A DNA stretch of 64,000 nucleotides. Origin: Bemisia tabaci (Eukaryota > Arthropoda > Insecta > Hemiptera > Aleyrodidae). Of the stretch, positions 33,845 through 44,160 are shown in pieces. Every line of letters starts with the position of its first letter. The stretch's first letter is position 1. A model generated the notes under the pieces. The model was not told where the DNA came from and made no database searches. It saw only the letters and a program-made list of their open reading frames with translations. The position numbers were made by a program, and so were the translations under genes. The stretch covers positions 3,010,288 through 3,074,287 of the forward strand of contig NC_092797.1 of the NCBI RefSeq assembly GCF_918797505.1, given 5' to 3'.

Positions 33845-33890
33845 ATTGGTGACGTCATTATAAATAGCCTGGATCGTTACGTCATCCTGG
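33845..33890 (+). promoter_or_regulatory. Candidate core promoter: CCAAT box, CRE and TATA box
   Basis: In order: ATTGG (inverted CCAAT) at 33845-33849, TGACGTCA (full CRE) at 33850-33857, TATAAATAG at 33859-33867, and a second CRE half TACGTCA at 33878-33884. A GC/CpG-rich stretch (33650-33840) lies upstream. A loose initiator TCATCC (33882) lies slightly closer than usual to the TATA box. No gene was identified downstream. Family N repeats elsewhere also carry TGACGTCA, but the surrounding sequence here is different. Confidence 0.4.
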
Positions 33891-34013
33891 TCTATTTCAA
33901 TCATTAGGGCGTTACCACGAGGATCCTTTGAGGTGAGGCCTAATGCTGAGTAATTGTATTGCCAGCGCAATATGACGGGGAAAGAGAAGGCTGGTCGTCA
34001 CACACAGAGCAAT

Positions 34014-34266
34014 ACAGCCGAGCTGAGGAAGAACGCCGTATGAACCTTCATGCGTTGCCGAATTTTCTATGATAAAATACAAATGTACTGGAAAAGTTAT
34101 GAGTGCTTTCCTCCGAAATTTTCCGAGAACTTTGTTCGCAATTTAATCAAGAATATCTCAAAATATCAAGGAAGAATTTGCGTAATTTCTTCGAAAATAC
34201 ATATTTCACTCTGGGAAATTTGGCAACCGTTGAATGTACATACGACGTTTTTCCTTAGCACTGTAG
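34014..34266. mobile_element. Family A MITE, 253 bp, AAT target
   Basis: Starts ACAGCCGAGCTGAGGAAGAA, ends CATACGACGTTTTTCCTTAG..CACTGTAG, with AAT at 34011-34013 and 34267-34269. Inside are TGCGTTGCCGAATTTTC and its partner GGGAAATTTGGCAACCG. Confidence 0.8.
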
Positions 34267-34277
34267 AATATATAAGG

Positions 34278-34293
34278 AGGGAGGGGGGGGGGG
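34278..34293. repeat. Poly(G) run
   Basis: GGAGGGAGG followed by a long G homopolymer. Assembly length is uncertain in such runs. Confidence 0.8.
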
Positions 34294-34454
34294 TTTAAAA
34301 AGATATATAAACTACACATCAAGCGATTTGTAATGTTGGGGCTAGGTTTACACTAACTCTGGCTTATCCATCTGCATTGGGAAACTGATGCCGCATGCGT
34401 CATTTCTAAAGTGAGCCAAAAAGAGAAGGTGCCCTACGGCAAAACTCTGGGTTT

Positions 34455-34520
34455 TGCAGAAAGGAACCAAGCCACACCAACTATGGCCAAATTTAACCGA
34501 GCAATTTGATTTTTTACCTT
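34455..34520. mobile_element. Family F half-element
   Basis: TTGCAGAAAGGAACCAAGCC followed by GAGCAATTTGATTTTTTAC, the left half of family F. No right half was found. Confidence 0.5.
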
Positions 34521-34917
34521 TACTACCTCATTCTCTTTATTTGAGTACTATTGGAATTTGAAGTCTTAAATTGAATACTGTTTTATTGGAATGCTAATAT
34601 AGGGGGTCTCTTTCCGCCTTTGAAGTCACCTAGGTTTTTCCTCTGAGATTGAATAGCGAACGAAACTTCAGCTTCAAGATTTAACAGTTGTGACACAGCT
34701 CCGTTGACGCCTTTTTTCCGGACAAAAAATAGTGGTCGGCCCGTTGTGCGAGTTGCATCGCAAATCTGCCGTGGTGTGGGAGCGAACCGTAAGTGCGCAT
34801 TCTGGGATGAGCCTCGATACACATAAAAGCATGTACTAACCATGGCTCATACAGAAATGGACTTACGGCTTTCTTCCGGAACAGAGGAGAGATTGAGTAC
34901 TCTTCATCTGCTGTACT

Positions 34918-35155
34918 GAAGAAAAACGCCACGAGATCACCCGGGCGTTGTCGAATTTCGCCCAGTAAAACATTTATTTTCGAGGAAAATCATAAATATT
35001 TTTCCGTCAATCTTTCAGATAATCTAGACTGAATTGTGAATGTAACTCTCAAACATCTTGGAGGAAAATTATTCACAAGTGGCCTTTAAAATTCGTCTTT
35101 TATCAAAGGCAAATTTGGCATCGTCCAAATACCCATACGTCGTTTTACCTTAAAA
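34918..35155. mobile_element. Family A MITE, worn
   Basis: ACTGAAGAAAAACGCCACGA at the left and AAATTTGGCATCGTCC then CATACGTCGTTTTACCTTA at the right. No clean target duplication. Confidence 0.6.
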
Positions 35156-35715
35156 TAGCGAATCATCCTCAGGCAAGCGTGGGCGGGTCCGCTTCCTGCT
35201 TGATTGCGGATTCGGCTGCATTTCGCATTGCGGAAGTGTAAAAACTCATGAGCCGTCCCAAACACTATCAACAACGGGTGCCGAGGCTCATGACTTCTCG
35301 AATTTCCGCCTGTTTGCCAGTTTCGATCCATTTCAACGGAGCTCAGGTGACAATGATGACTGGTTCAGCGGCCTGCCGATCCGTGTCATTCGGACGTCCG
35401 AGGCGTCGCGACGCCGGAACCACCGCGTCGTGACGCTGGATTAATCGCCCCGATTAACCGCTGGCACACTCCCGTATTATTCCCAAAATATCTCCAGTTA
35501 ATCCGTTTTCAACAGAGACCCTATATTTTAAAGACCCCACACTATCAATCTGAGCAATGTACACGGAAAAAAATGGATTGCTGATTTAACGATTAAATTG
35601 TTAAAAAATATGTCCGACATGTTTCAAATGATCATTTTACAATGGTGGAAAGCTAATTTAATCACGGGGGTGGCTGAATTAGCATTTTTTTTTTTAAATT
35701 GTAAAATCTACATTG
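35156..35715. other. No gene seen; short CpG-rich patch
   Basis: 35330-35460 is CpG-rich (GGACGTCCGAGGCGTCGCGA). An imperfect GAGCCTCGG / CCGAGGCTC motif recurs nearby. No protein is recognised. Confidence 0.4.
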
Positions 35716-36560
35716 GCTTCCAGGACTTTATGTCCACCTACCTTTCGTCCATTAAATTAATGTCCACCGCTATTTATGTCAATTAAACGTTAAGTCAAGG
35801 CTTTATTAAGTCCACATGATTTAATGTTCAACCATGAAAATGTCCAAAATTGTCCAAATTGTGGACATGTTATGTCCACATTTTTTTCTTCTCATTTAAA
35901 TGACATGGACCACCTCAAAAATAAATGCATACTACTACTACCTTCATTCTTAAAACCATTTCATTCATGAATCAAGTCATGAAAGAGAACAGACTCTAGG
36001 AGCAGATAACAACATTTGTTCACGTGTACAGTGTACAGATATGATAAGATGGAAACGAAAGCGGGAGCCTAGGAAACGCTCCAATGCCAAAATAAACATT
36101 TTTCAGTAAGTTCGTTGTCAGTAAAAGATGCAGTCAAAATTGAAAGTCCTCTTTGACTAGTTATTTCGTGCGCCTTCAATTTTGTAGGATACTGTGCAAC
36201 GCCTCTGACGCGAAATAATTGCTTCAAGCTTTACGGCGCGGCAGGTAATCAGCGTGACACGCGCACAGGCGCCTACAAACCTAACGGGATACTTCACGCG
36301 TTGCGCAGTGCGTGAAGTATCCCGTTAGGTTTGTAGGCGCCAGCGCGCGTTCTGCACTGCTAACACGCCGCGCCGCTCTGTGTTAGGCTCTAATATTTAA
36401 ACTCGCGGAGTCAGCGTTTTTCAACTCATGATTTTGAAATGTTTGCACTCTCTGCATTGATTATTCCCTTTTAAACTGATGAAAAAGAAATATGTACTAC
36501 TGGAAAATACAATGTGTTTTTTTGTAAATATTAGTGATTTCGTGTCAAATTTAATGATTT
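35716..36560 (+). mobile_element. Family H long repeat, plus-orientation copy
   Basis: Partner of 5168-5985 in the opposite orientation. Starts GCTTCCAGGACTTTATGTCC, ends near AATGATTTCCAAAGCATTC. It holds the 36270-36339 hairpin core. The third, shorter copy (41385-41800) shares only the part from GCCTTCAATTTTGTAGGAT-like text to the right end. Confidence 0.75.
36270..36339. repeat. Family H hairpin core
   Basis: Arms CGCCTACAAACCTAACGG.. and ..CCGTTAGGTTTGTAGGCG around GCGTTGCGCAGTGCG. Arms match each other and the copy at 5373-5442 almost perfectly. Confidence 0.85.
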
Positions 36561-38439
36561 CCAAAGCATTCAAATTTATTATTTTATGTTTAGGACTTTT
36601 ACTGTGCTGCAGCGTGGTGTAAGCGCAACTAAACGCTCTAAATTGGACGTATTTGACTCAAGAAGCCTAAAGGTTATACCTAAGGGTGTTGCGGGACTTT
36701 TGAATCACTCTGCATACTGGTTGCGATATTTACTCGAGACGTATTTTTAGGGTTACTCCAAAATATCTCTTAGTCTATTGGTCACATAATCTGTCATAGC
36801 GTATAATGTGACCTTCGGAATTTTTTTCTAAAATAAATGACCCAAAATCCAGAAACTGTCGATTTATCGATGAACTATTAAATCGTGCAAGTGCAAGAAA
36901 TAACATTAACACTTGAACGTTTCCTTGAAGCCGGAAAGAAACCGCGGATAATCCCTTGAATGGAAGATTCTCGCGATTGGCCGCTTGACGAGCGGTTTTT
37001 TGCATGTGTGGCGAGCGCAAGAGGGAGGTTGAATATTGCACCGAGGGCGGTTTTGGATAAATCCGGTATCTTATTACATTATCAGTGTTGACACCGACGC
37101 AGCGATCAATCACCTCCAAGAAGCACCGTTGTCACAATGTCAGAACAACCCCGAAAATTTTTGCTCAAGCAGCCCCTTCATTGACAAAAATGGTTGAAAA
37201 TGTCGTAAATAAAATGAAGATTCTGAATTCTGTGTAAAATGTCTTTAATATAAAGAAATATTTGTAATATAGAAAAAACAACCTTTCTCAATAACCCATT
37301 TTCGAATAACCCTTCCCTTGTGGAAAAATGGTTTTAAATTTCTTCAACGTAAAGAAACTTTCATCAGTTTGCTTTTGTTTTGAAGTAGGTAAGGTTCATA
37401 TTTTTGGAGAACCAAAACCAATTTACGAGTGTTTTTCCCCTTTAGAATCGTGTATTTTTCCAATAAATTAGAGGAAATTTAAAATTTGACTCCATAAAAA
37501 AGCTATTTTTTGAAAAAGGAGTGGATTTGTGAGGCTTTCTTTAACTTGAAGAAAGTTAAATTTCTCGTCGTTGACACGGTTACGTTTTTTTGCAAATTGA
37601 AGAATAAAAAAAAAATTACTGCACTTGCATTCAAATAAGTTTTTCGCTGGAAGAATGTTTTCTTTGAGGGAGCAACACTTATCTTTCTACTAATGAAATT
37701 TGCATTGAGTGAAAAGCTTTTTTTGAGTCGAATGCATGTTTTTATGAATTAAAAAAAATAATAAAAACAACTTCTTTGAGCCATTTTTTAAGTGTGTGTT
37801 ATGTGCTTGCCCGTGACGGATTTGGCATCCTCTGGGTCCTAAAAATAGTTTTGAGATCAGATTTATTTCTCCATATATTTATTTTCCATGCGATCCGTTA
37901 GACCACAAAGGCGGCGAAAGTGTGGAAACGTGTTGAAAGTCCGGGAAATTTAATTTTGGATACATCGTTTATCGTATTCAAATTTGGCCGAGAAAAGCGT
38001 CTCGCCGCTGGCTGACCAAAATGCGAGTTACTCGCCGTGGATGTCAAATTTTAGCGGCTTGCTTTTCTTTTCTTTTGCAAATTGCTCTCGTTATTGCAAG
38101 TAAGGAATGAAAACCCACCGAATTGAACTTCATAATACAGCGAGAAAAAACTGTTCTAAGAGACATCCATTAAATATTTTCTACGAAATAAATCCGGTTG
38201 TTTCTCCGGTTGATATTGCAAAATGCATTCCAAACCTACTCGGCTATTCCGGCATTTCATACAATAAGAATGTGTCATACAGCGAACTAAATATTCAAAG
38301 AAAAATTATGGGGCAAACAAATTTTGACGGGTCATTGTAATCGAGACTAGATTCAATGAAGTCAGAACAATCTTAGCAGCGTTGCGTGGAAACGCACTTA
38401 TTGGACAGAGCGCCTGAATTGTGAAACTTTGCTGTGAAC
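36561..38439. other. No gene seen
   Basis: Mostly AT-rich. The 114-codon minus-strand frame at 36775-37119 resembles nothing I know and lacks coding texture. Confidence 0.45.
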
Positions 38440-38522
38440 TTACGCCCTTATGTGAACCGCATTTAGCAAAAGGGAACGAAGCCACAGCTGCTATTGCCAA
38501 AAACCGAGCAATTTAATTTTTT
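38440..38522. mobile_element. Family F half-element abutting family O
   Basis: CGCATTTAGCAAAAGGGAACG..AGCCACAG then CCGAGCAATTTAATTTTTTG. It ends where the family O segment begins. Confidence 0.5.
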
Positions 38523-38526
38523 GTAA

Positions 38527-38685
38527 TCAGAGCTTGAGAGTTCCAGATGCAGGAAACGGTAAAGCTCGGCAGAATGCTCACAAAGCTTAGAAACTTTCAC
38601 CAAAATACGCTTACCGACAGAGATACGTGACATAATTGGTAAAAATTAAGCCCTTTGAGAAAGAAAAAATGTCGGTAACGCCGAG
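38527..38685 (-). repeat. Family O segment, third copy
   Basis: AGCTTGAGAGTTCCAGATGC..CAAAGCTTAG..AAAATACGCTTACCG matches 19797-19945 and 58373-58520. The minus frame GKRILVKVSKLCEHSAELY is open and differs from the others at few residues. Confidence 0.6.
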
Positions 38686-38689
38686 GAAA

Positions 38690-38937
38690 GGACCACGTTC
38701 AACAAAAAGGAACCAAGCCACATCAGCTATTACCAAATTGAACTGGGAAATTTGATTTTTTACGAGAGAAAGTTTGTGCGGACTCTTTTGGAAATTTGAA
38801 GATTTTATTTTCGTACTATACAGAAAATTCAGTGAAATTTGCACAAAAATCCGCACAAACGTTTCACATAAAAATTTAATTGTCCAGTTAAAGGTCTTAC
38901 CGAATGTGGCTTGGTTCCTTTCTGCTTTCCGCGGCCC
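38690..38937. mobile_element. Family F MITE, 248 bp
   Basis: Left GGACCACGTTCAACAAAAAG..GAACCAAGCCACATC, right GAATGTGGCTTGG..CTTTCTGCTTTCCGCGGCCC. Inner arms TTTGTGCGGACT and ATCCGCACAAACG also pair. Target duplication not clear. Confidence 0.75.
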
Positions 38938-40171
38938 ATTTTAAAGTGAAAAATCGACCCAATCGTCCAATTTGCTCACTTCTATCCATTTTTCCCCCTT
39001 CATTCAATATTCAATGCACGCACCTCGCATTGTAAAGTTGGCGACAAGGCGCAAAGACCCTTCCGCTGAACACACATACAAGACAAATGATACGGCCCGT
39101 AAGGATATGTTAGTAACGGTGATTGCCTATCGCAGTCCCTTGTCGTTCAAGACCCGGCTCCTTTGCTTACGCGCTAACGACTTGTAATTTTTTATCGCCT
39201 ATTTGATGGACGATAATTTCCCCCTAACTGCATATTAGGGCTTACTCGTGAGCCTCTTTAAGGTTACGCTCCCACTGTGTTGCCAAGCGCTGACCTAGAG
39301 GAATATGCCACCGCATCTGGGAGAAGAAAACTTTTTTCTAAACGAACGTCAACGCGTATCTCGTTGTTTTCTGGACAGAGACCTAAAAAATAATGTAGGG
39401 CAGGAAATGGTCATTTCGTTTCGTTTTATGGGCTACACTCGGACAGACAAGAGCGTATCCGGTAAAGGTGAAAGTTATAATTTTTCAAAATGACGTCAGT
39501 TTTAGCAGAGAATGCTCGTACCTGCGCGTGCAGTAAAATTAGTGACTGTACTTGGATGTGTTTCAGATAGGCAACTAAAATAACTTCCTGGCAAAGCGGA
39601 GAGTATCACCAGGATTTGAAGGCGCTCTAACCCGAATTCGTGTTTTTAAAGTTTTTCGCGATGAAAATTTTACTAAGTCGATGCGAATTATCGCGATTTG
39701 ACGAGTCAACACGCTTGCCGCTTGCGTATTTCCATTGATTTCTAGTAGTCTGCAACAAAAACTATAGTACTCCCAACTCATTTTTCCCCCATAATGTAGC
39801 TTGCTTAGTGTCTGTTAAATTTGGTCCACATCGATGCCTTAGGAACAATGCTGCTTATCCTCAAGCTGACAATTTTAAAGGGCGGAGGGAAAAAATTCGC
39901 CATTTTTGTAATTTTGAGATTAGGTTCGCCATTTTCGTAATTTTGGGATTAGATTCGGAATTTATTCATTCGTTACAGCGTTATTACAGCGCAAAGTGGT
40001 TCATCCGTTTACAGTTGTAAAAACTGAAAACATCAGCTTGCGTATTTAATACTTCAAAATGCGGCAAAGTCGGCAACTCGTTGTTGCAGAAATTGTCAGA
40101 TACGCGGTATTTTTCCTTAGCCCTCAATATGGTATTTATAGGTAAATTTGGAGTTAAATAACCAATTTCAG
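38938..40171. other. No gene assigned; family A right-end fragment at 40055-40130
   Basis: The fragment has AAGTCGGCAACTCG and GATACGCGGTATTTTTCCTTAG. Short plus-strand frames at 39305-39493 and 39808-40020 are not recognised. They could belong to a gene ending at 40429, but no splice chain is visible. Confidence 0.4.
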
Positions 40172-40429
40172 TTCAAGAATAACTCAAGAACTCGGCTACA
40201 CGATGACGATGAAATAAAATTTCTCTCTCTCAACGTTCACGACGAGCCTCCAACAGTGCGACTTTTTCACCCACCCGCAAAATCATCACCGGCTGATAGT
40301 GCAAGCGCCGATGCAACTCCGCTGAAATTCGGAAACACTCCTAGCATCATGTATCACGACGCGGCGGAGATAGCGCGCCGAAAGGAAACCATTATTCAAA
40401 ACACTCGTATGCACAAACGAGTGTATTAG
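40172..40429 (+). CDS. Possible terminal coding exon
   Basis: An acceptor-like ACCAATTTCAG is followed by a frame of 85 codons to TAG at 40427-40429. Residues include TRLHDDDEIKFLSLNVHDEP, then a Pro/Ser/Ala-rich stretch (HPPAKSSPADSASADA), then TPLKFGNTPSIMYHDAAEI and ARRKETIIQNTRMHKRVY. Balanced codon use, a charged hydrophilic C-terminus, and a clean stop make this the most protein-like frame in the window. I do not recognise the family. Upstream exons were not found, and no canonical AATAAA follows closely. It would be the last exon of a plus-strand gene if real. Confidence 0.4.
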   Translation, partial: FKNNSRTRLHDDDEIKFLSLNVHDEPPTVRLFHPPAKSSPADSASADATPLKFGNTPSIMYHDAAEIARRKETIIQNTRMHKRVY

Positions 40430-40807
40430 GACGCTGAAAGGCGGGCGTCAAAAGATAAAAGCTGCGGCAGAAAATAATACAGCCCCCCCCCCCGACCCCC
40501 CTCGAAAAACCCTCAACCCTCGTTGATGGAAGGTTGTTGGATTTTTTTATTTTTGTTTTTTCGCACTTTGCCGCGGACCGCTCTCGGCAAGGAATTAGGT
40601 CAACACGTCCTTTGGAAAATCCGCGGGCACGGGCTATTGTGGGCAGGCAGACGGGATGAGACGACTGCAAAAAGGTGAGAAAACTATGTTGCCACGTGAG
40701 TGAGAGATATGTTTCAATCAGGGGGGCGTTGCGCGGCCTAGACCACTGCAGCTGCCTCGTAGGGAATAAAAACGTGAGTTAAAATTCGAAAATTTAAGGG
40801 CATACAT

Positions 40808-41051
40808 TACTGAGAAAAAGCCACGGCTTATAAACCAATTATTAGTGGTTCATATGGAACACCACTAATAGTAGTAAAGACAACATATAATAATAGCACT
40901 TACACCATAGTTATGGTATGTGCACCTGAGTACGGTACGAGATACTTTAGTATGGCTCATAGACCGAGAATCATTGGTTCATTTACGACTACTAGTGGTG
41001 TTTCATATGAACCACTAATTGGTTTTTAAAGTTATAGATTTTTCTCCATGA
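40808..41051. mobile_element. Inverted-repeat MITE (family J)
   Basis: Left arm CTGAGAAAAAGCC then AAACCAATTATTAGTGGTTC..ATATGGAACACCACTA. Right arm TAGTGGTGTTTCATATGAAC..CACTAATTGGTTT then TTTTTCTCCATG. The middle carries ACCATAGTTATGGT. About 244 bp, no coding. Target duplication not resolved. Confidence 0.7.
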
Positions 41052-41384
41052 GCCGGCATTTTATATTAACAAGAAAAGTGGAACACTCCCTGGTAAAAAT
41101 TGGCAGTAGAATCTGTGTTCCAAAATACCATAGACCTACAGCCGGCTGTAAGATTTCCAATAGCTTCTATAGCCGGCTACACAATTTCTTATAGCCTTTA
41201 ATAGCCGATGGCGATTAAGCAACAGCCAGGCGATAAAGTGTATGCTAAACGTTACTAATTACGGATGCTAGGACTTAGTGAGCTTTTGGACTACTGCTCT
41301 CTTTTTGGGCCGTAGTATCTTGATTTATTTTGCGAGGAAAGCTCCGTACTTTTGATGGATGCCTGCCATTCCTAATATATTAGA

Positions 41385-41800
41385 GCGCCTTCAGTTTCGT
41401 ATGATACTGTGCAATACCTCTGGTGTGAAATATTTGCTTCAAGCGCCGTGGCACGCTGCGGCGCGGCAGGCGGGCAGCTAGCGCGAAATGCGCTTTGGCG
41501 CCTACAAACCTAACAGGGATACTTCACGCGTTGCGCAATGCGTGAAGTATCCCTGTTAGGTTTGTAGGCGCCAGTGCGTCGCCGCTCCGCTTTGTGTTAG
41601 GCTCTAATATTTAATCTGGCGGAGTCAGCGTTATTCAACTCATGATTTTGAAATGTTTGCACATCCTGTATGGATTGTTCTCATTTTAATTGATGAAAAA
41701 AAATATGTATTAAAGGAAAATATAATGTGTGTTTTGTAAATATTAAGGTGGTTCCGTATCAAACTTAATGATTTCCAAAGCACACGAATTTCTACACAAT
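41385..41800 (+). mobile_element. Family H, short copy, nested in family K
   Basis: Starts AGCGCCTTCAGTTTCGTATG, holds the hairpin core at 41499-41570, then TCTGGCGGAGTCAGCG, and ends near AATGATTTCCAAAGC. It lacks the GGACAT-rich part of the two long copies. Confidence 0.65.
41499..41570. repeat. Family H hairpin core
   Basis: Arms GCGCCTACAAACCTAACAGG and CCTGTTAGGTTTGTAGGCGC. Both arms share the same one-base insertion (CAGGG versus CGGG) relative to the other two cores, so the arms changed together. Confidence 0.85.
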
Positions 41801-42084
41801 ACTTATAGCCTTTTATAATCGATGGCGAAAAAGCAACAGCCAGGCGATAAAGTGTAAAGCCCGGCGATAGGAACTATAGCCCGGCTACATAATTTTTTAT
41901 CGCTTCGTATAGCCCGGCCGTATGATTTTCTCCGCATTCTACAGCCAGCTATATGATTTTCTGTAGCCTTCTTTAGCCGGCTATAAGAATTCCTATGGTA
42001 TTTTGAAACGTAGCTCTTATCGCCAATTTTTACCAGGGATAAGTAACCTGAACGTGCGATTGAGATTTTTTAGTTCGTGCTTCT

Positions 42085-42195
42085 TTGGGTTACATTGACC
42101 GAAGATTCGAGTTTCATTGACCGAATCTTCCAATTTTATCGATCGATCTTGAGTTTATCGATCGAATCTTGAGTTTCATCGACCGAATCTTTGGG
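42085..42195. repeat. Short degenerate tandem repeat, about 22-25 bp
   Basis: Diverged units of the type CTTGAGTTTCATCGACCGAAT, four to five copies, rich in ATCGATCGAT. Confidence 0.65.
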
Positions 42196-42214
42196 TTGAA
42201 TATTTGCAATAACC

Positions 42215-42298
42215 TCGTTGAAAGCCAGGCGCGCGGGTCGCCAGGATCGAACCTGGATAGCAGCGGTGATAATTCAGTGCGCTAGCCACCCTCTAGTC
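42215..42298 (-). ncRNA. tRNA-like sequence, possible pol III promoter of a SINE
   Basis: On the minus strand an A-box-like GTGGCTAGCGCACTGA is followed about 30 nt later by a B-box-like GGTTCGATCCTGG. The T-arm has a perfect 5-bp stem CCAGG/CCTGG but a 6-nt loop instead of 7. The acceptor stem does not pair well. This fits a degenerate tRNA-derived head rather than a functional tRNA. Confidence 0.35.
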
Positions 42299-42512
42299 GC
42301 AATCTCTGGGTTATACCGATAAAAAAAAGAATAAATGAGCCCAGCATTACACGCATTTCATCCCCAGATGTTTCAGAATAACCAAAAGTTGAAGTGATTT
42401 AACGAAATATTTGGTCGAACAGCCAAGTCCTTTTGGTTGATCAGACCGAAGAAAAGGTAACTCGAAGTAACCCGAAGAAACCATAAAGACGGGAATTTTA
42501 ACTGCGACCCAT

Positions 42513-42634
42513 TCGTCGCTTCTCTGACATAGGGCGTATATCTATTACAACATGAGCCCTGTAAAGCATAGATTTATATGGGGAACAGGATCATAAGGAA
42601 ATTGAGATACGCTCTTACGCCAGAGGAGCCACGA
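42513..42634. mobile_element. Family B MITE
   Basis: TCGTCGCTTCTCTGACATAG at the left; TTGAGATACGCTCTTACG..CCAGAGGAGCCACGA at the right. Slightly decayed. Confidence 0.7.
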
Positions 42635-42678
42635 ATTTTGCGACGACATCGCTCCGTGATCCCGGATCATCAAGAAGA

Positions 42679-42791
42679 CGTCGCTCCTTTGGCGTATCCC
42701 GACTTTTGCATGAGCCTCAGAAAGCATTTATTTACATGTAATACAGGGCTCACCTGAAAACTGAGATACACCCTTATGTCAGGCGGGCGAT
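42679..42791. mobile_element. Family B MITE, second of a pair
   Basis: CGTCGCTCCTTTGGCGTATC at the left; ACTGAGATACACCCTTATG..TCAGGCGGGCGATGA at the right. Lies 44 bp from the preceding copy in the same order, either independent insertions or a local duplication. Confidence 0.65.
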
Positions 42792-42897
42792 GAAGACTGC
42801 AACACAATCGACCGTCCGTGCAAGCAGCACTATCGAAATTAAAAATCTTTATCAGAGGTGTTGACCGAGTTTCCTTCGAGGGATCCTAGGACTTCTT

Positions 42898-43022
42898 TAT
42901 GCTGAAAGGAATTATGTGAAAATGAATAAAGTCAAAAGAATTTATGTAGCACGCAAACCCTTTGCACATATTTCCTTTTGAAGTATGTACTTTTCACGTA
43001 GGTCCTTTTAGCATAAATGTGT
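42898..43022. mobile_element. Family C-like MITE, worn
   Basis: ATGCTGAAAGGAATTATGTG at the left and GTCCTTTTAGCATAAATGTG at the right, with TGTAGCACGCAAACCC in the middle as at 12520-12595. Confidence 0.45.
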
Positions 43023-43562
43023 CTTCTTCATCACCATTATACGTCGGTAAGCGCGAGGTTTTTTCCTGTCACCAAGAGAAATGAGCTGGATTTTCGGACC
43101 ACAAGACCGAGGACAAAAGCTCTAAAATAAGATTACACTGGTTGTTTCGTCGTGGCATTGCTGTGCCCTTGATTTTGCAATGATGGTCTCTTTTTCTTTA
43201 CAGTGGTTGTCTGGTTGAAAAAAATGAATTAATGTACCGTATGTTTCTTGCTCTCTTCGGTATTTGTTCCTTAAAGTTTTTTTTCAACCATTTCTCCGTT
43301 TCTTTCATTTTCTTTCTATTTTTAAGTTATGCTAGGTCCTTTATTTGAGAATTTTTCAACCTTGCAAAAGTGTCGGGCTAGGGAGTTTGCACAGCTCCAT
43401 GTTTCAGACTTTCTAAGAATCAAATATTGAGGCCGCATGGAGTCTGTTTTTGCGGATCCAATCTTTACTTCTGTGAACATTTTGGCATCACCATTGGCAT
43501 CTTAATCCGGGATCTGCGGACCTAAAGTCAAGCTTGCTGACTACCATGCCGACATTAATGCC
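43023..43562. other. No gene seen
   Basis: Background DNA. Confidence 0.5.
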
Positions 43563-43566
43563 ATTT

Positions 43567-43701
43567 AGACTCCATTTTGCAAAAAAGAACTACCATTTCT
43601 GGCTCACTCATAAAATCACCTACATGCTTAGGGTGGCATTGGCACATCCTTTTGTTTTAAATGATCCAGAGATGGTGATTTCTTTTTGCAAAATGCAGTT
43701 C
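43567..43701. mobile_element. Family E MITE, ATTT target
   Basis: 135 bp from AGACTCCATTTTGCAAAAAAG to TTTGCAAAATGCAGTTC, flanked by ATTT at 43563-43566 and 43702-43705. The middle carries AAATCACCTACATGCTTAGG. Confidence 0.82.
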
Positions 43702-43825
43702 ATTTAAACTGAAGTCCAAACAATTGTGTTTCACTTTGACTTCTTCTATCCCCTCTCAATTCCATTTGTTACTGTTCTCACCTCGTACCACGCAAGCTGC
43801 ATGGCTTAAAATTACTCGTAACTAC

Positions 43826-44160
43826 TCGAACTATACATTTCGCAACAATTAAGTACCATTTAAGGCTCATCTATGTAAGTACTTATCTGCATGAAAAAAC
43901 GAATGACACTTATATTGCTTCTTAAATGAGCTAGGAATTGTGATTCCTCATTGTTAAATGTGTATTTCCTCCACAAAATGAGACTTCGTACCTTATTTTT
44001 AGCTCAGTCCGATTGGATTGCGTTTCGCAATCAGAAAGTCCTACCTCTGACTTGCCTATAAAAGTACACATGTACTTAGGGAATCGAATGGCACACGTGT
44101 TGATTCTAAAATGAACCATGCATATATAGTATTTCCTAATTTCAAAATGTATTCAAAACG
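43826..44160. mobile_element. Two worn family E relatives
   Basis: 43826-43965 has CATTTCGCAACAATTAAGTACC and TAAGTACTTATCTGCATG. 44014-44160 has GATTGGATTGCGTTTCGC and AAAGTACACATGTACTTAGG. Both keep the family order but have blurred ends. Confidence 0.45.

Larger units (their letters stand above)
41088..42038. mobile_element. Family K element with a family H copy inside
   Basis: Perfect 17-bp tips CCCTGGTAAAAATTGGC and GCCAATTTTTACCAGGG. Both sides contain many diverged motifs around TAGCCGGCTA and TATAGCC. A 52-bp direct repeat (41191-41242 and 41805-41856, GGCGATTAAGCAACAGCC versus GGCGAAAAAGCAACAGCC) brackets the family H copy. 951 bp in all, with no transposase frame, so it is non-autonomous. 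Confidence 0.7.
42078..42485 (-). mobile_element. SINE-like or composite repeat with tRNA-like centre
   Basis: The edges carry GCTTCTTTGGGTTACATTG and the related GTAACCCGAAGAAACC in opposite sense. Between them are a short tandem array (42085-42195) and a tRNA-like block (42215-42298). The exact limits and class are uncertain. Confidence 0.35.

Noticed and set aside
36775..37119. 114-codon minus-strand frame as a gene
   Set aside because: No recognisable motif, supporting context or splice signals.
42215..42298. Functional tRNA gene
   Set aside because: T-loop one base short and no paired acceptor stem; a degenerate tRNA-derived head is more likely.
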